Below are positions 1 through 9,705 of a DNA stretch of 64,000 nucleotides, in pieces; positions within the stretch are counted from its first letter, which is position 1, and every line of letters starts with the position of its first letter. The translations under genes and the position numbers were made by a program. The notes beneath the pieces were generated by a model, which did not search any database, had not been told where the DNA came from, and saw nothing but the letters and a program-made list of their open reading frames with translations. The stretch comes from Macrolepiota albuminosa. Taxonomy: Eukaryota > Basidiomycota > Agaricomycetes > Agaricales > Agaricaceae. Location of the stretch: NCBI GenBank assembly GCA_027475525.1, contig JAMWFC010000118.1, positions 62,001 to 126,000 on the forward strand, written 5' to 3'.

Positions 1-121
1 TCATGTTTCACTTTGAGTTGGTACACGTCAAGAGCTCTTTCCACCCGCTAGCATGAACCGATGGGTAGTCGCTATCCTCATGTTTCACTTTGAGTTGGTA
101 CACGTCAAGAGCTCTTTCCAC
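1..121 (+). repeat. 77-bp tandem duplication 1 (first copy cut)
   Basis: Bases 1-44 equal 78-121; the second copy is 45-121. Period 77. Probable assembly artefact. Confidence 0.85.
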
Positions 122-214
122 AGACCAGATGGACTCTCTAGGCGACCACGGCAGCCTGGCGACCCGGCAGCGGATCCACAGGCTGATAGCAATTTTGAGG
201 ACTGGATCGACTGA
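1..214 (+). pseudogene. A1 RNase H / connection C-terminal fragment
   Basis: The translation matches the end of the A3 polyprotein at 33080-33240: 'MFHFELVHV', then a 'DGLSRR' motif, then an acidic tail ending in 'DWID' and a TGA at 212-214. The first part is scrambled by the first 77-bp tandem duplication. The reading frame stays open after the TGA and runs into the integrase, so the stop may be an inherited nonsense change or a readthrough site. A3 has a TGA at the same codon. Confidence 0.6.
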
Positions 215-367
215 CTACATGGTTTCGTACACCTTATACAACAGCCTATCCCCTTATTACGACGGCAACAGCCTACCAGCATCCTGTTACATCCCATCGT
301 CCCTTACCGCCCCGAGACCTTTAGCGCACCCCTCACGTTCTACACGGCAAGCATCCTTAAACAAGAC

Positions 368-1917
368 TTGCCTCCAGTAAAAGTCGTACAGGAACCTCAT
401 CCGCTAAGAGAAGACAGCAAAAACCTGACCTACGATGCCGTTCCCCGATCCGCCAAGGCAATGGCGGAAGACAGTCGCTTGCTAGTAGTTGAACAATGGA
501 TACGAGACCTTAAGCGACCCCCAGACCTTACCGACGAACAATACGCGAAATTTATCCGCTATGCTACCCGCTTCTTCTTTACCGACAACCGACTTTGGCG
601 ACGAAATCGAGATGGCGCTCACAAGCTGATCATCAAGCCAGAAAGTCGCTTACGAGTCTTGCGCGCCATGCATGACGAGCTAGGACATAGAGGTCTGTAC
701 GCTACCCGAGCTTCTCTGTTAGAACGATTCTGGTGGCCACACGCTAGTGCCGACATCGCCTGGTACATTAGGACTTGCCACCTTTGCCAAATTCAACAGA
801 CACGCCAAGTGCTCATACCGCCAACCATTGCAACGCCAGCTCCCCTCTTCAGCAAAATCTACGTCGACACCATGCACATGCCCAAATCTGGTCGCTACAA
901 GTACATCATTCAAGGTCGTTGCTCGCTAATCCACTGGCCTGAATTTCGAATGCTGCAGAGAGAAAATACAGAGGCGGTCGCCAAGTGGCTATTTGAGGAC
1001 ATCATCTGCCGTTGGGGAGCGCTAAGGGAAATCGTCACGGATAACGGTGCGCCCATCATCAAAGCACTAACATATCTCGCCAAGAAATACAATATCCATC
1101 ATATTCGAGTATCTGGCTGCAACAAACGCACCAATGGCCTGGTAGAGAGACCACACTTTGACGTTCGGCAAGCGCTCTTTAAGGCAGTCGATGGCGACGA
1201 GTCTCGTTGGAGTGAGGCGACGTATTCAGTGTTTTGGTCGGAAAGAGTTACCATTCGAAGGCAGTCGATGGCGACGAGTCTCGTTGGAGTGAGGCGACGT
1301 ATTCAGTGTTTTGGTCGGAAAGAGTTACCATTCGTAAGCGCATGGGTTGTTCTCCCTATTACGCGGCTACTGGCACCCATCCGTTACTCCCTGCCGACAT
1401 TATAGAAGCGACCTACCTTCAGCCGGCACCCAATAGTATCTTAGCGACTACCGATCTTATCGCCAGACGAGCTATTGATCTCCAGCGAAGGAAAGAAGAT
1501 TTAGAGCGACTTCATGAGGTAGTCTTTAGCGCCCGTCGCCAAGCAGCCCTGCGATTCGAAACCGAGCATAGCGCTACCATCAAAGATTACAACTTCCCGA
1601 GAGGAGCGCTAGTGCTTATGCGCAACTCCAAAATTGAAACCTCATACAACAAGAAAATGCGCCCGCGCTATCTTGGACCTTTGGTAGTTATCTCTCGTAA
1701 CCGTGGAGGCGCTTACGTGCTCTGTGAATTAGATAGTTCAGTACTACATCGACCTGTTGCCGCTTTTCGCCTATTACCGTATCTCGCCAGAGAACACATT
1801 GAGTTGCCGCTTGAAGCGCTAGATATCGACACCGCCAAGCTTAGAGAACTTGAAGAAACCGAATTATTGGACGATGATGACTTGCCGACTCTAGTTGAAG
1901 AACAAGAAAATGATTAG
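368..1917 (+). CDS. A1 integrase (HHCC zinc domain, DDE core), frame broken by a 77-bp duplication
   Basis: The product would insert element cDNA into the genome. The N-terminal zinc-binding module is visible as HDELGH...CHLC (about 670-795). The DDE core has 'YVDTMHM' (first D, near 865), 'TDNGAP' (second D, near 1040) and 'GLVERPHF' (glutamate, near 1145), so all three catalytic acids are present. The C-terminal part has 'RYLGPLVV' near 1665, a Gypsy integrase C-terminal beta-barrel signature, and ends in an acidic tail. The ORF is split at 1258 by the 77-bp tandem copy; dropping one copy gives one continuous frame from 215 to TAG 1917. No other disruption is seen, so this copy could have been recently active. 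The 5' start is not a true gene start because the region is part of a polyprotein. Confidence 0.85.
1181..1334 (+). repeat. 77-bp tandem duplication 2
   Basis: 1181-1257 equals 1258-1334 exactly; shifts the A1 integrase frame. Probable artefact. Confidence 0.95.
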
Positions 1918-2352
1918 AAAAGAATATAGTGATAAGCTCTTTCTTTCTATTACTTACCTTACTTATCTTTCTTGCCGATACTTACTGTACTATATTCCAA
2001 CAGACAATTCCTTACATAGTCAAGTCGCAGCGCTAGCGTGGTCGCCAACGCTTAGCGCATTGCGCAACTCTCGCCAAGGGTTTTTCGCTATGATGATCTA
2101 CTGAGCATTTCCCTTATCCTCAAAATTTGTCTAAGTCCCTCACATACTATTGCTCTTGCTAAAACCTACCTTAGAATACTTGCCGCTTGCCTTCTCTTTG
2201 CTTTACTTTCTCTGCTTTCTGCGGCTGCGCTAACTCAGACTAGGGGACTTATCCTTTCACTCAAAAATGAGGCGGCAAGACAGAAATAAAATTCGACGAT
2301 AACAAAAAAGGAAAAATATGTACATAAACGACCTATCTACGCTAAGGTCCGT
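1918..2352. other. A1 spacer between integrase and antisense gene
   Basis: This AT-richer stretch lies between the convergent ends of the integrase and the antisense gene. It is rich in pyrimidines and contains several TTAGCG / CGCTA words. It should carry the 3' ends of both transcripts. I see no gene. Confidence 0.6.
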
Positions 2353-4760
2353 TTATTCGCTTACATTGTCCATTGACAAGGAGTCGTCGGTAACCGGCAG
2401 GGAGGACTCGCGAAGGGGGAGAAGATCGCCAGGCTGGATGTTGTTGGCGGTTTGCCAATCTATGGCGGCTTGGCAATCGCCCTGGTAGTCGCGAAGAACG
2501 CGAAGGCTACGACCCAGGTTGGAATAGCGCAATCGCAACGCCATTAGCTGGCCCTGAACCCATTCCCGTTCCCGCTCCATGGAAGACTCCATCGTTGCCG
2601 CCCTCCTGGAAAACCTCTCCAGCATCTCCTGTGGGTTAAGCGCTACCACGGGGTATACGAGGTCCTGCCCCAGCCAGTTGAAGGCGTCGCTGGTAACCGT
2701 TGGCTGCGGTTGGGGAGTCCAAGCGGGATTGACCCTGGCGACCACAGGGCGCCTGGGTGCCAATCCTGCAACGTCCTCAGGATCTGATACTTCCCAAGGG
2801 GCGACGTTGCCGGAAGGTGGCAGCCATCGCCACTCAGGATCCTCCCGGGTAACCCCTGTTGCCCCCTCCTCTCCTTCCACTACCTCCCTTGCCGATGCCT
2901 CTTCCTCGCCAACCTCCCGCTGCGTCGCCAACGTTTCGTCGGCCACCAGATCCTCATCGCCCCCCGCTACCGCTACCGCCTCTCCTGCACCCACGTCATC
3001 CTCCCCATCTGCGTCCTGGTCACCAGCCGTTGCCGCCTCTTGAGGCTCCTCTCTTGGCGGCGGACCCATTACCGCGTCGTCCTCATCGGCAGCCGGCAGA
3101 GAAACCCCCCTCAGGTGGATGGGGGAAAGCAACTTACTAGGCCCGGCTTCAGGGTCCCTCGGCGGCAGGCGGCTGGCGGCAAGCGCCTTCTCCAGCTCCT
3201 CCATCTCCACGTCTTCAGGGGTAGAGGGAGGAGACTCTACCCGCGCACGTTTGGCCTTGCCCTTCCCCTTGGCGGGCGAAGGGACTTGTCGTTTTAAGGG
3301 GACCGCAGTCCCTTGGCGCTCACCAGCGCCACGATTGCCAACCGTTTCGTTTTCGTCCCCTTGACACGTTGGCAGCGCCAGGGAACTCTTGCTGATGGTT
3401 GCCGCGTCTCCTGCGGCCTTCTTCTTCCTCTCTCCTTCAACAAACTCCCGAGCCCTCTTAACAAGGACGGCGCGCTTGAAGGTGCGCTCCACTACCGCGT
3501 CTGGGGCGCCACCGCGTTCTCGACTCTTGGCGCCATCCAGAGTGCAGGCCCTCTTCAGAGTACCGCACCGGTAGCAGGGCTGGCCACCAGTGGGGTACCA
3601 ACACCCCTCTGGGTCATTGTCGGCCCAGCACTTGTCGCACTGCAAGAATGTTAACAAGAGCGGTAAGGAAGGCCATAGTACTTACCGCTCCTTGGGAGTC
3701 CTTGAACTCCCGTCTTGCCGCTGGGCTTGCCGTCTTCTTATCCTTCATCTCCGGCAAGACCACTCCCGCTTCCATTCCCTCATCCAAAACCGCCTCATCT
3801 CGTCGTGCTACTAGCAAACCCTTTAGCTCGGCATCGCTAAAAGAAGTCTGCGTTGGCGCCTGCAAACTATTTGGTTAGCAGGGAAGGTACCTTGGCATAA
3901 CGAACTTACCGTATAACGAGGAGCGGCAGCCTTACGAGACTGAGAGTGGGATAAGCAGAAGTCGCCAGCGGTAAGAACCCTCAAACTTACCTTCTTTTTC
4001 AAAGTCTTGCCAGGCTTGATCGGAGAGCCTGATTTGCTTGCCGGCAGTGCTGGGCTCTGGGCACTACCGGCGCGGGAATCCTTCTCGCTAGACACCTGTT
4101 TCCTGGCAACTGGCGACTTCTCGCTAGCGAACAGGTTCTTGCCAAGCGCCTCTCGCTCCTCCAAGGCCTTCATCCTCTCCTTGGCGTCTTGAGAGGCCTC
4201 TTCCAGAACGGTCGCGCGAATTGCCGCCATCTCGGCATCCACCTGCAAATTGGCAAGAGGCGCTAACACCTCTTGTTTACTATGAGGGGACAGATCAGAC
4301 CACAGCTAAGTTAGAAATCAAAAATCAGAGATACTTACTCAGGCGCGGGAGCGCTTACCGTCATCGGCAAGGCGCCAGAGAGGATATCCTCCAACTCGTC
4401 CTCAATGGTAGGGACAGGAGGAGGCGCCTAGGAACCTAATCAGCTAGCGATGCGGCAAAGACTAAAAGCACTTACAAAGCGAGAAAACGGCGCTAACCAG
4501 TCGGCGCCACGATTGTCAACATAACGGGCTCTGCACCACTCCCGCACCTCAATCTCCCTATCCCACCCTACGCCAAGAACACGAACTTCATACCAACGTT
4601 CCAACAGCTTCATAACGGCAACGACCAGGTTTGGAGGCGCCTCCGCGCCCACACCCTCGATGCGCCTAATAAAATTAGTCGCCTTGTCGATATAAGTGGA
4701 GGCAGCGTCTTGAGCCTTGCGAGACGGTACGGGAGGCGGAGTTGGAATGTGGAAAGACAT
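2353..4760 (-). CDS. A1 antisense spliced gene: Cys-cluster and coiled-coil protein
   Basis: The gene runs opposite to gag-pol and starts 169 bp from the 3' LTR (ATG at 4760, MSFHIPTPPP). Exon 1 ends near 4475 at a GTAAGTG donor, after a conserved 'EVREWC..RY' segment. Middle exons (about 4269-3660) are charged and helical. The last exon (about 3653-2353) begins directly after a TTGCAG acceptor and opens with the cluster C-x2-C-x8-C-x8-C-x2-C-x6-C ('CDKCWADNDPEGC' at its start). It then has a Lys/Arg-rich stretch, a long acidic region and a C-terminal coiled coil. The last exon is open for over 400 codons, which is unlikely by chance in a decaying element. Homologues lie at the same place in A2, A3 and B. 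The cysteine spacing resembles a zinc-binding module, but I do not recognise the family. Function is unknown; a nucleic-acid-binding or regulatory role is inference. Exon limits in the middle are approximate. Confidence 0.72.
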
Positions 4761-4919
4761 ATTATTTTGAAGAGCGCCAGGTAAAATCAGAGAAGAGAGG
4801 TGAAGTCCAATCTTGTGCGCCAGGACTATAAACAAAATCTCAAGAACGCACGGACCACTGGTCACAAAAGCGGTAACGGTAGCCTTATTTGGTGACTGAG
4901 GACAGTCAATTTTTCAGTT

Positions 4920-4928
4920 GGGGGGAGA
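4920..4928 (+). promoter_or_regulatory. A1 polypurine tract (plus-strand primer)
   Basis: GGGGGGAGA stands immediately before the LTR start TGATAGG. The identical tract precedes the 3' LTRs of A2 and A3, which fixes the LTR boundary. Confidence 0.8.
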
Positions 4929-5870
4929 TGATAGGACCCCATACAGGATCAGCGCATCAACGGCAGGCTGCGGCAACACGGCACGGGCTCGGGATACCTT
5001 AGCACGCGCTAACTAACCAATTTTGGCAAGATTTGACGGCCACGCACGGCAAGAAGCAGATCCAATCAATGATAATGCCGACGGCAGCCAGAATGACAAC
5101 TGACAGATGGCATCAGTCACTGACGACAGCACTTAACGAGAAGCCTGATGATCTATCAAAAACTGACGGACAGCTTGGCGTTTGACCTTGGCGTCTGACA
5201 CCGCTTAGCGCCTCGATTTGGCGCCTAACGTCGCTTAGGTGTTCTGACAGACAGAAGGGTGATGGATTGATGATTTAGCACCGCGATCTGCCGCCTGGTG
5301 GCGCCAAGGGTCTTCAATGGACGGTAGGGATCTGAAACCGTTGGAGCTACCCCTATGAAATTTTCCAGTTTACCGCACTTTGGCAATGGTTGGTCACTGG
5401 CGACGGTGAACTCCTTGTAGTATATATAGTACTTACCGACTTGTCCATACGGATGAGAGAACAATAGACCAGAGTTTACTACTCCCCTTTCTTCAGTCTC
5501 CCTTACGATCAAGAGCTCATTCACGCTACGGTCGGCAATGTCAAACTTATCGGCAGTTGCAGACGTTCGCCAATACTCGACATACTCGTGCCTTGCAACT
5601 ACGGCAGGCATTATCAACGCTTAGACTTCGCTAAGCTTATTGTGCTCTTGCCGCTTACCTTTGCCATGTTCGCTTACCGCTTCTCCTAGGCCCTTTACCT
5701 TAGCGCTTTACACTTGCCGACTCCGTTACCGACTTTTCTCCTTTTTCACAGGCGCGTTCTCTGGGACCTGCCTGGGACTCCTCAAATCACTTATAGCGCA
5801 CCCAACGCACACTCTTGGTACGGTAACACGCCAGTTACATTTGTTACTGACCAAACTTTGGGCGTCATCA
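4929..5870 (+). repeat. A1 3' LTR
   Basis: The LTR is 942 bp, starts TGATAGG and ends GTCATCA. Its right part ('ctctgggacctg...') resembles the solo LTR at 36665-37726 more than the LTRs of A2 and A3, so family A has at least two LTR subtypes. It should carry the sense terminator and, by position, an antisense promoter for the gene at 4760; the latter is inference. Confidence 0.78.
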
Positions 5871-7001
5871 ACGCAGGCGAATTTATTGGAACATTTTTAG
5901 TAGCCTCAAGTTAGCGCTGATATCACATGGTATATTTGCACTTGTCATCTCTGCCAAATCCAGCAGACACGCCAAGTTCTTATTCCCCCAACCGTAGCAA
6001 CTCCAGCACCATTGTTCGGAAAGATATATATCGACACTATGCACATGCCCAAGTCGGGGCGCTACAAGTATATTATCCAAGGAAGGTGTTCTTTGGTACA
6101 TTGGCTGGAGTTCCGTATGCTCCAGCAAGAAAATACCAACGCTATAGCTAAGTGGCTCTTCAAAGATGTTATTTGCAGATGGGGAGCCCTTCACGAGATT
6201 GTTACAGACAACAGAGTGCCGATAGTTAAAGCACTTATCTACCTCGCAAAGAAATACAATATATAGCATATTCAAGTCTCAGGATACAACAAACGTGCTA
6301 ACGGTATAGTGGAAAGGCTGCACTTTGACATATGACAGGCGCTATTCAAGGTGGTGAATGGCAACGAAAGTCGCTGGAGTGAAGCGACTTATTCGGTCTT
6401 TTGGTCTGAACAAGTTACCATATGGAAGAGGATGGGCTGTTCTCCTTACTACGCAGTGACAGGCACCCATCCCCTGCTCCCAGCAGATGTTGTGGAGGCG
6501 ACATACTTACAACCCCTGCCTAACTCACTTCTGTCTTCTACCGATCTGATCGCTAGGCACGCTATTGACTTACAACAATGCATGGAGGATCTAGAGCGCC
6601 TACACAAGGTGGTATTTCAAGCTAGATAACAGGCTGCATTGAGATTTGAGAGCGAGCATAGCGCTACCATCCAAGACTACAACTTTACAGCTGGCACCTT
6701 AGTACTAATGTGCAACTTGAAAATCAAAGTTACCTATAACAAAAAGATGCAACCCCGATACCTAGGACCCCTCATAGTAGTTTCCCGCAATAGGGGAGGT
6801 GTCTATGTACTCTGCGAGTTGGACGGCTCAGTTTTGCATCGACCAGTAGCGGCGTTCCGACTCATTCCCTACTTAGCGCGTGAACATATTCCTTTACCTT
6901 TGTCGTCACTGGACATAGACACTGCCAAACTTCGAGAGCTGGAAGAGACTGAATTGGTGGACGATGATGAGACTGCTCCGGATGAAGATGAGGAGCAATG
7001 A
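5871..7001 (+). pseudogene. A2 integrase, 5'-truncated and with stops
   Basis: Homologous to the A1 and A3 integrases from the zinc domain onward ('CHLCQ', 'YIDTMHMPKSGRYKY', then the core). The second core aspartate survives in 'VTDNRVP', where A1 reads TDNGAP. In-frame stops occur at TAG 6264-6266 (Q expected), TGA near 6333 (R expected, in a 'D(V/I)RQALF' motif) and TAA near 6628 (R/Q region). The C-terminal acidic tail ends at TGA 7001. Most changes are transitions. It cannot encode a working integrase. Confidence 0.85.
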
Positions 7002-7144
7002 TCTCCTACAAAATGCAAGGCGCTAACCATTAGCGCCTCCCTTGATCAAACTTAGACAACCCGACAACCAGAAAATAAATATATAAACAAATGATACTAA
7101 TACACAATGAACTAGCGATCCGACTACGACTACATCTAATGGAG

Positions 7145-8597
7145 CTACCCTAAAGAGGAAGACCGTTGACATGGACCTTTAACTTGATCTTTAGGTTGCC
7201 TGCGGATGGGAGGAGCACCTGGAGGTGGCACGTTAGCAGATGGTATGGGAGGAACGGGAACGCTAGGAGGAGGCGCAGGAGGAGCACCTGGACGAGGAGC
7301 ACGAGGAGCGCCCAGAGGAGCAGCAGCAGGGTTGGGGGATAAATACCACCCGTCCCCATCCGGGCAGGACTCAAACAATGGGAAAGGAAAGGCCGTGCGT
7401 TCAAATATGGCTCTACACACGTCAAGGTTGACGAGAGGAGGAAGGGGAAGCCAGAAGAGACTCTTAGAGGCAGCATGGAGTTAACAACCTTAGGTCAGGA
7501 AAAGATAAGAATTAACCAAGCTTCCTGTTTTGCAGAGTAGGCTGGCCAGACTCAGAGTGGTACCTGTAATCGGCTCCTACTCAACGCATGAGCATTACTC
7601 ATGACCCGCACTAAGGGGAGGCATACAGTGACTAAAGATGGGTTGACGTCGACCATCCACTCTTTGGAAGCGGCAAGAAGAATTCAGTACCTGTGTACCA
7701 GTGTCATAGTGTTGCCATTCTTGTGTGGAAAGCCACCAGTAGGCATTAGAGCAAGAAACTGCTCCAATCGATCTAGGATAACGGGACGGTAAAGACATTC
7801 AGGCTTATCAAGGAGGAGGGGAACTTCTGGCATGATGTGATACTGACTGGGTTAACAGCGCCAGAACCCATAAAGTACCTTAAGCTACTTGCAGGGTCAC
7901 AGATATTAGGGAATTCTTACATGCACAAAACAATCACAAGGGGGGGGCGACAACAACGATGCAATTCATATAACTACGACAAAAGAAATCAAGTATCTAA
8001 AATCTGTCAGCCCGGTGGCACCACGGAAAAGAAGGAGCCGACTTACATAAATGACATGGGAGACAGATGAGCATCAAGGACCGGGCAAGAGGAGAGGCCT
8101 GGGAGGCCTCCAGCCTTCAGCAGGACCACGAAAAAGCCGGCCACCAGTAAATGAGCGGGGCGCCTAGCGAGGCGACGCGTTAGAAGGAAGAAAACGAGGT
8201 AATAAGGCAATGAACCAGATAGTGACTCTCCTCCAGCAGCAACTCAAGACGCTCTTTTATTTCCTTGGTCACGATTTGCTTTATTTGGCAACTATCAGAA
8301 GAGAAGGAGGGCGAAAAAGGCAATAGCGCATCTGAAAAATCCGACTCCAGTTCTTCTCCATACCAAAACGGGTCAACGGCAGGTCATCGTTCCAAATCTC
8401 ACAAGCTGCACAAAGTAGCTGACAGTGACGACCTAACTCAATGACTCCATCAGTCAGTCCGGGCACGCCAACTGCCAGGTAGTGGTGGAAGAACGAGGTA
8501 GCACGTTCCAGAAAAGTGGGGGGATCAATCATGACATGAGCACGATCACAGCAGGGGAGACCACACGATGCCGGTTGGGCTTTCCATCATGAAGACT
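7145..8597 (-). pseudogene. A2 antisense gene 1 (proline-rich C-terminus)
   Basis: This is a second opposite-strand gene, present in A2 and A3 but not in A1. The first conserved block reads 'MIDPPTFLERATSFFHHY' (start at 8532) and ends in 'SRIFQMRYC' near 8330. The last exon (about 7420-7145) is proline-rich with a short basic end. Compared with A3, where the frame starts 'MESPTGIVWTPCC', A2 has one extra C in the run near 8565, which breaks the start region. The middle contains stops or unresolved introns. The N-terminal helical block resembles exon 1 of antisense gene 2 loosely, suggesting an old duplication (inference). Function unknown. Confidence 0.5.
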
Positions 8598-8671
8598 AAT
8601 GAGATGCTGTCAAGGCATGGGCAATTTATAGGACTTGGACAGTGTTTCAACTAGCGACAGCATGGGAGGGC

Positions 8672-9258
8672 TGTCAGGGGACTCCTCATTCCTTTCTTCT
8701 TTCACTCTTTATTTCTTCACTCTCCTTTCATTCACTTCCTTATTTCTTCTATCATTCTCTCATTTTGCTGTTACTACTTTTTCAACACTATCTGTTAGTA
8801 CTATTCTCAACCTTTGAGGTGCTCTGGTTCTTTAGCTATCACTCAGACAAGTGTGGGCCCTTCAGCACCGCTCCAGGCTGCTTAGATAAGCCGAGGTGCT
8901 CTGGTTCTTTAGCTATCACTCAGACAAGTGTGGGCCCTTCAGCACCGCTCCAGGCTGCTTAGATAAGCCGGTTTCTGACTTCTAAAGTCCGGAGTTTTCC
9001 TCCCTTGTTTGCACACTTGTTTGGTTAGTCAATTTTCGAGTTTTTAAGGTTTTGTTGTACTGTACAGTTGTTTCCCATGCTTCAGAGGCCCCAGAAGCGT
9101 CCAACCTGGCATAGGGAATCCCCAGACTTGTTCTCTTTGGATCTCCCTCTGCCAGGTGAATAGCTACCTTGATATTGTCAGTATATATTCTAATACACTT
9201 TGGATCTCCCTCTGCCAGCTGTGTGACTGATCCACAGCCTCTAGAGGTCGCCCTTACA
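8672..9258 (+). repeat. Solo LTR, family C
   Basis: The repeat starts TGTCAGGGGA and ends CCCTTACA, with inverted ends TGT.AGGG. It is flanked by a perfect 5-bp target duplication AGGGC (8667-8671 and 9259-9263). A3 has the uninterrupted site 'gggagggcacttctc' near 36621-36635. Length is 587 bp, or 510 bp without the 77-bp artefact at 8816. It has a pyrimidine-rich left part and a 63-bp-period direct repeat containing 'ggatctccctctgccag'. No internal element remains, so it is the product of LTR-LTR recombination. Confidence 0.82.
8816..8969 (+). repeat. 77-bp tandem duplication 3
   Basis: Exact copies at 8816 and 8893, inside the solo LTR C. Confidence 0.95.
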
Positions 9259-9263
9259 AGGGC

Positions 9264-9705
9264 ACTTCTCAAGGGGCTTGGAACCTGACGCAAACATGAA
9301 CCAATAGGATGCACTTGACTCATTTTTAGGTCGCACAAAGAGGAAGTTAACCTTCGAGATCTAGCACTTATAGCCACTATCACCAAATAACCACAAGCGA
9401 TCAGTGGCACTCTATTTCTTATACATTAAAACTTCTTGCATGAATTGACTTATTTTTCTACAGACAATACCTATTTCTTTCTAGGCTGGCACGATATTGG
9501 CTATTGGATTGCGCTGGTAATAGGGGTTTTCTATGCTATAATGATTTACTGAGCGTTTCCCCTTTTTCTTACTTTGTATTTGATTACTTACAAACTGACA
9601 ATTTCGGAACAAAGAGGGGGGAGCATTTATTTTTAGTATGGCTATCACAAACTACATATCAAAAATTACAAAGTCCACAAAGTTCGAAGCGCTATGGGCC
9701 AGCAA
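9264..9705. other. A2 stretch between the two antisense genes
   Basis: The sequence is nearly identical to 37731-38138 of A3, so it is old element sequence. I see no long ORF. It would contain the 3' end of antisense gene 2 and the promoter region of antisense gene 1. Confidence 0.55.

Larger units (their letters stand above)
1..5870 (+). mobile_element. Ty3/Gypsy retrotransposon copy A1, 5' part outside window
   Basis: This is the right-hand part of an LTR retrotransposon. In order it holds the tail of the RT-RNase H region, the integrase, a spacer, a long antisense gene, a polypurine tract and the 3' LTR. It is the best preserved of the three family-A copies: its integrase and its antisense ORF are both open apart from one 77-bp duplication. 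The base after its LTR (5871) begins sequence that aligns with the integrase of A3, so A1 appears to be inserted in A2. The 5' LTR, gag, protease and most of RT must lie left of the window. Family membership rests on the integrase order and motifs, not on a search. Confidence 0.88.

Noticed and set aside
2353..4760. Treating the minus-strand ORFs in A1, A2, A3 and B as mere shadows of sense coding
   Set aside because: They lie in a region with no sense gene, have introns with good splice signals and keep the same protein blocks in several copies.
9135..9218. Direct repeat of 'ggatctccctctgccag' as another contig-join artefact
   Set aside because: Period is 63, not 77, and only about 21 bp match.
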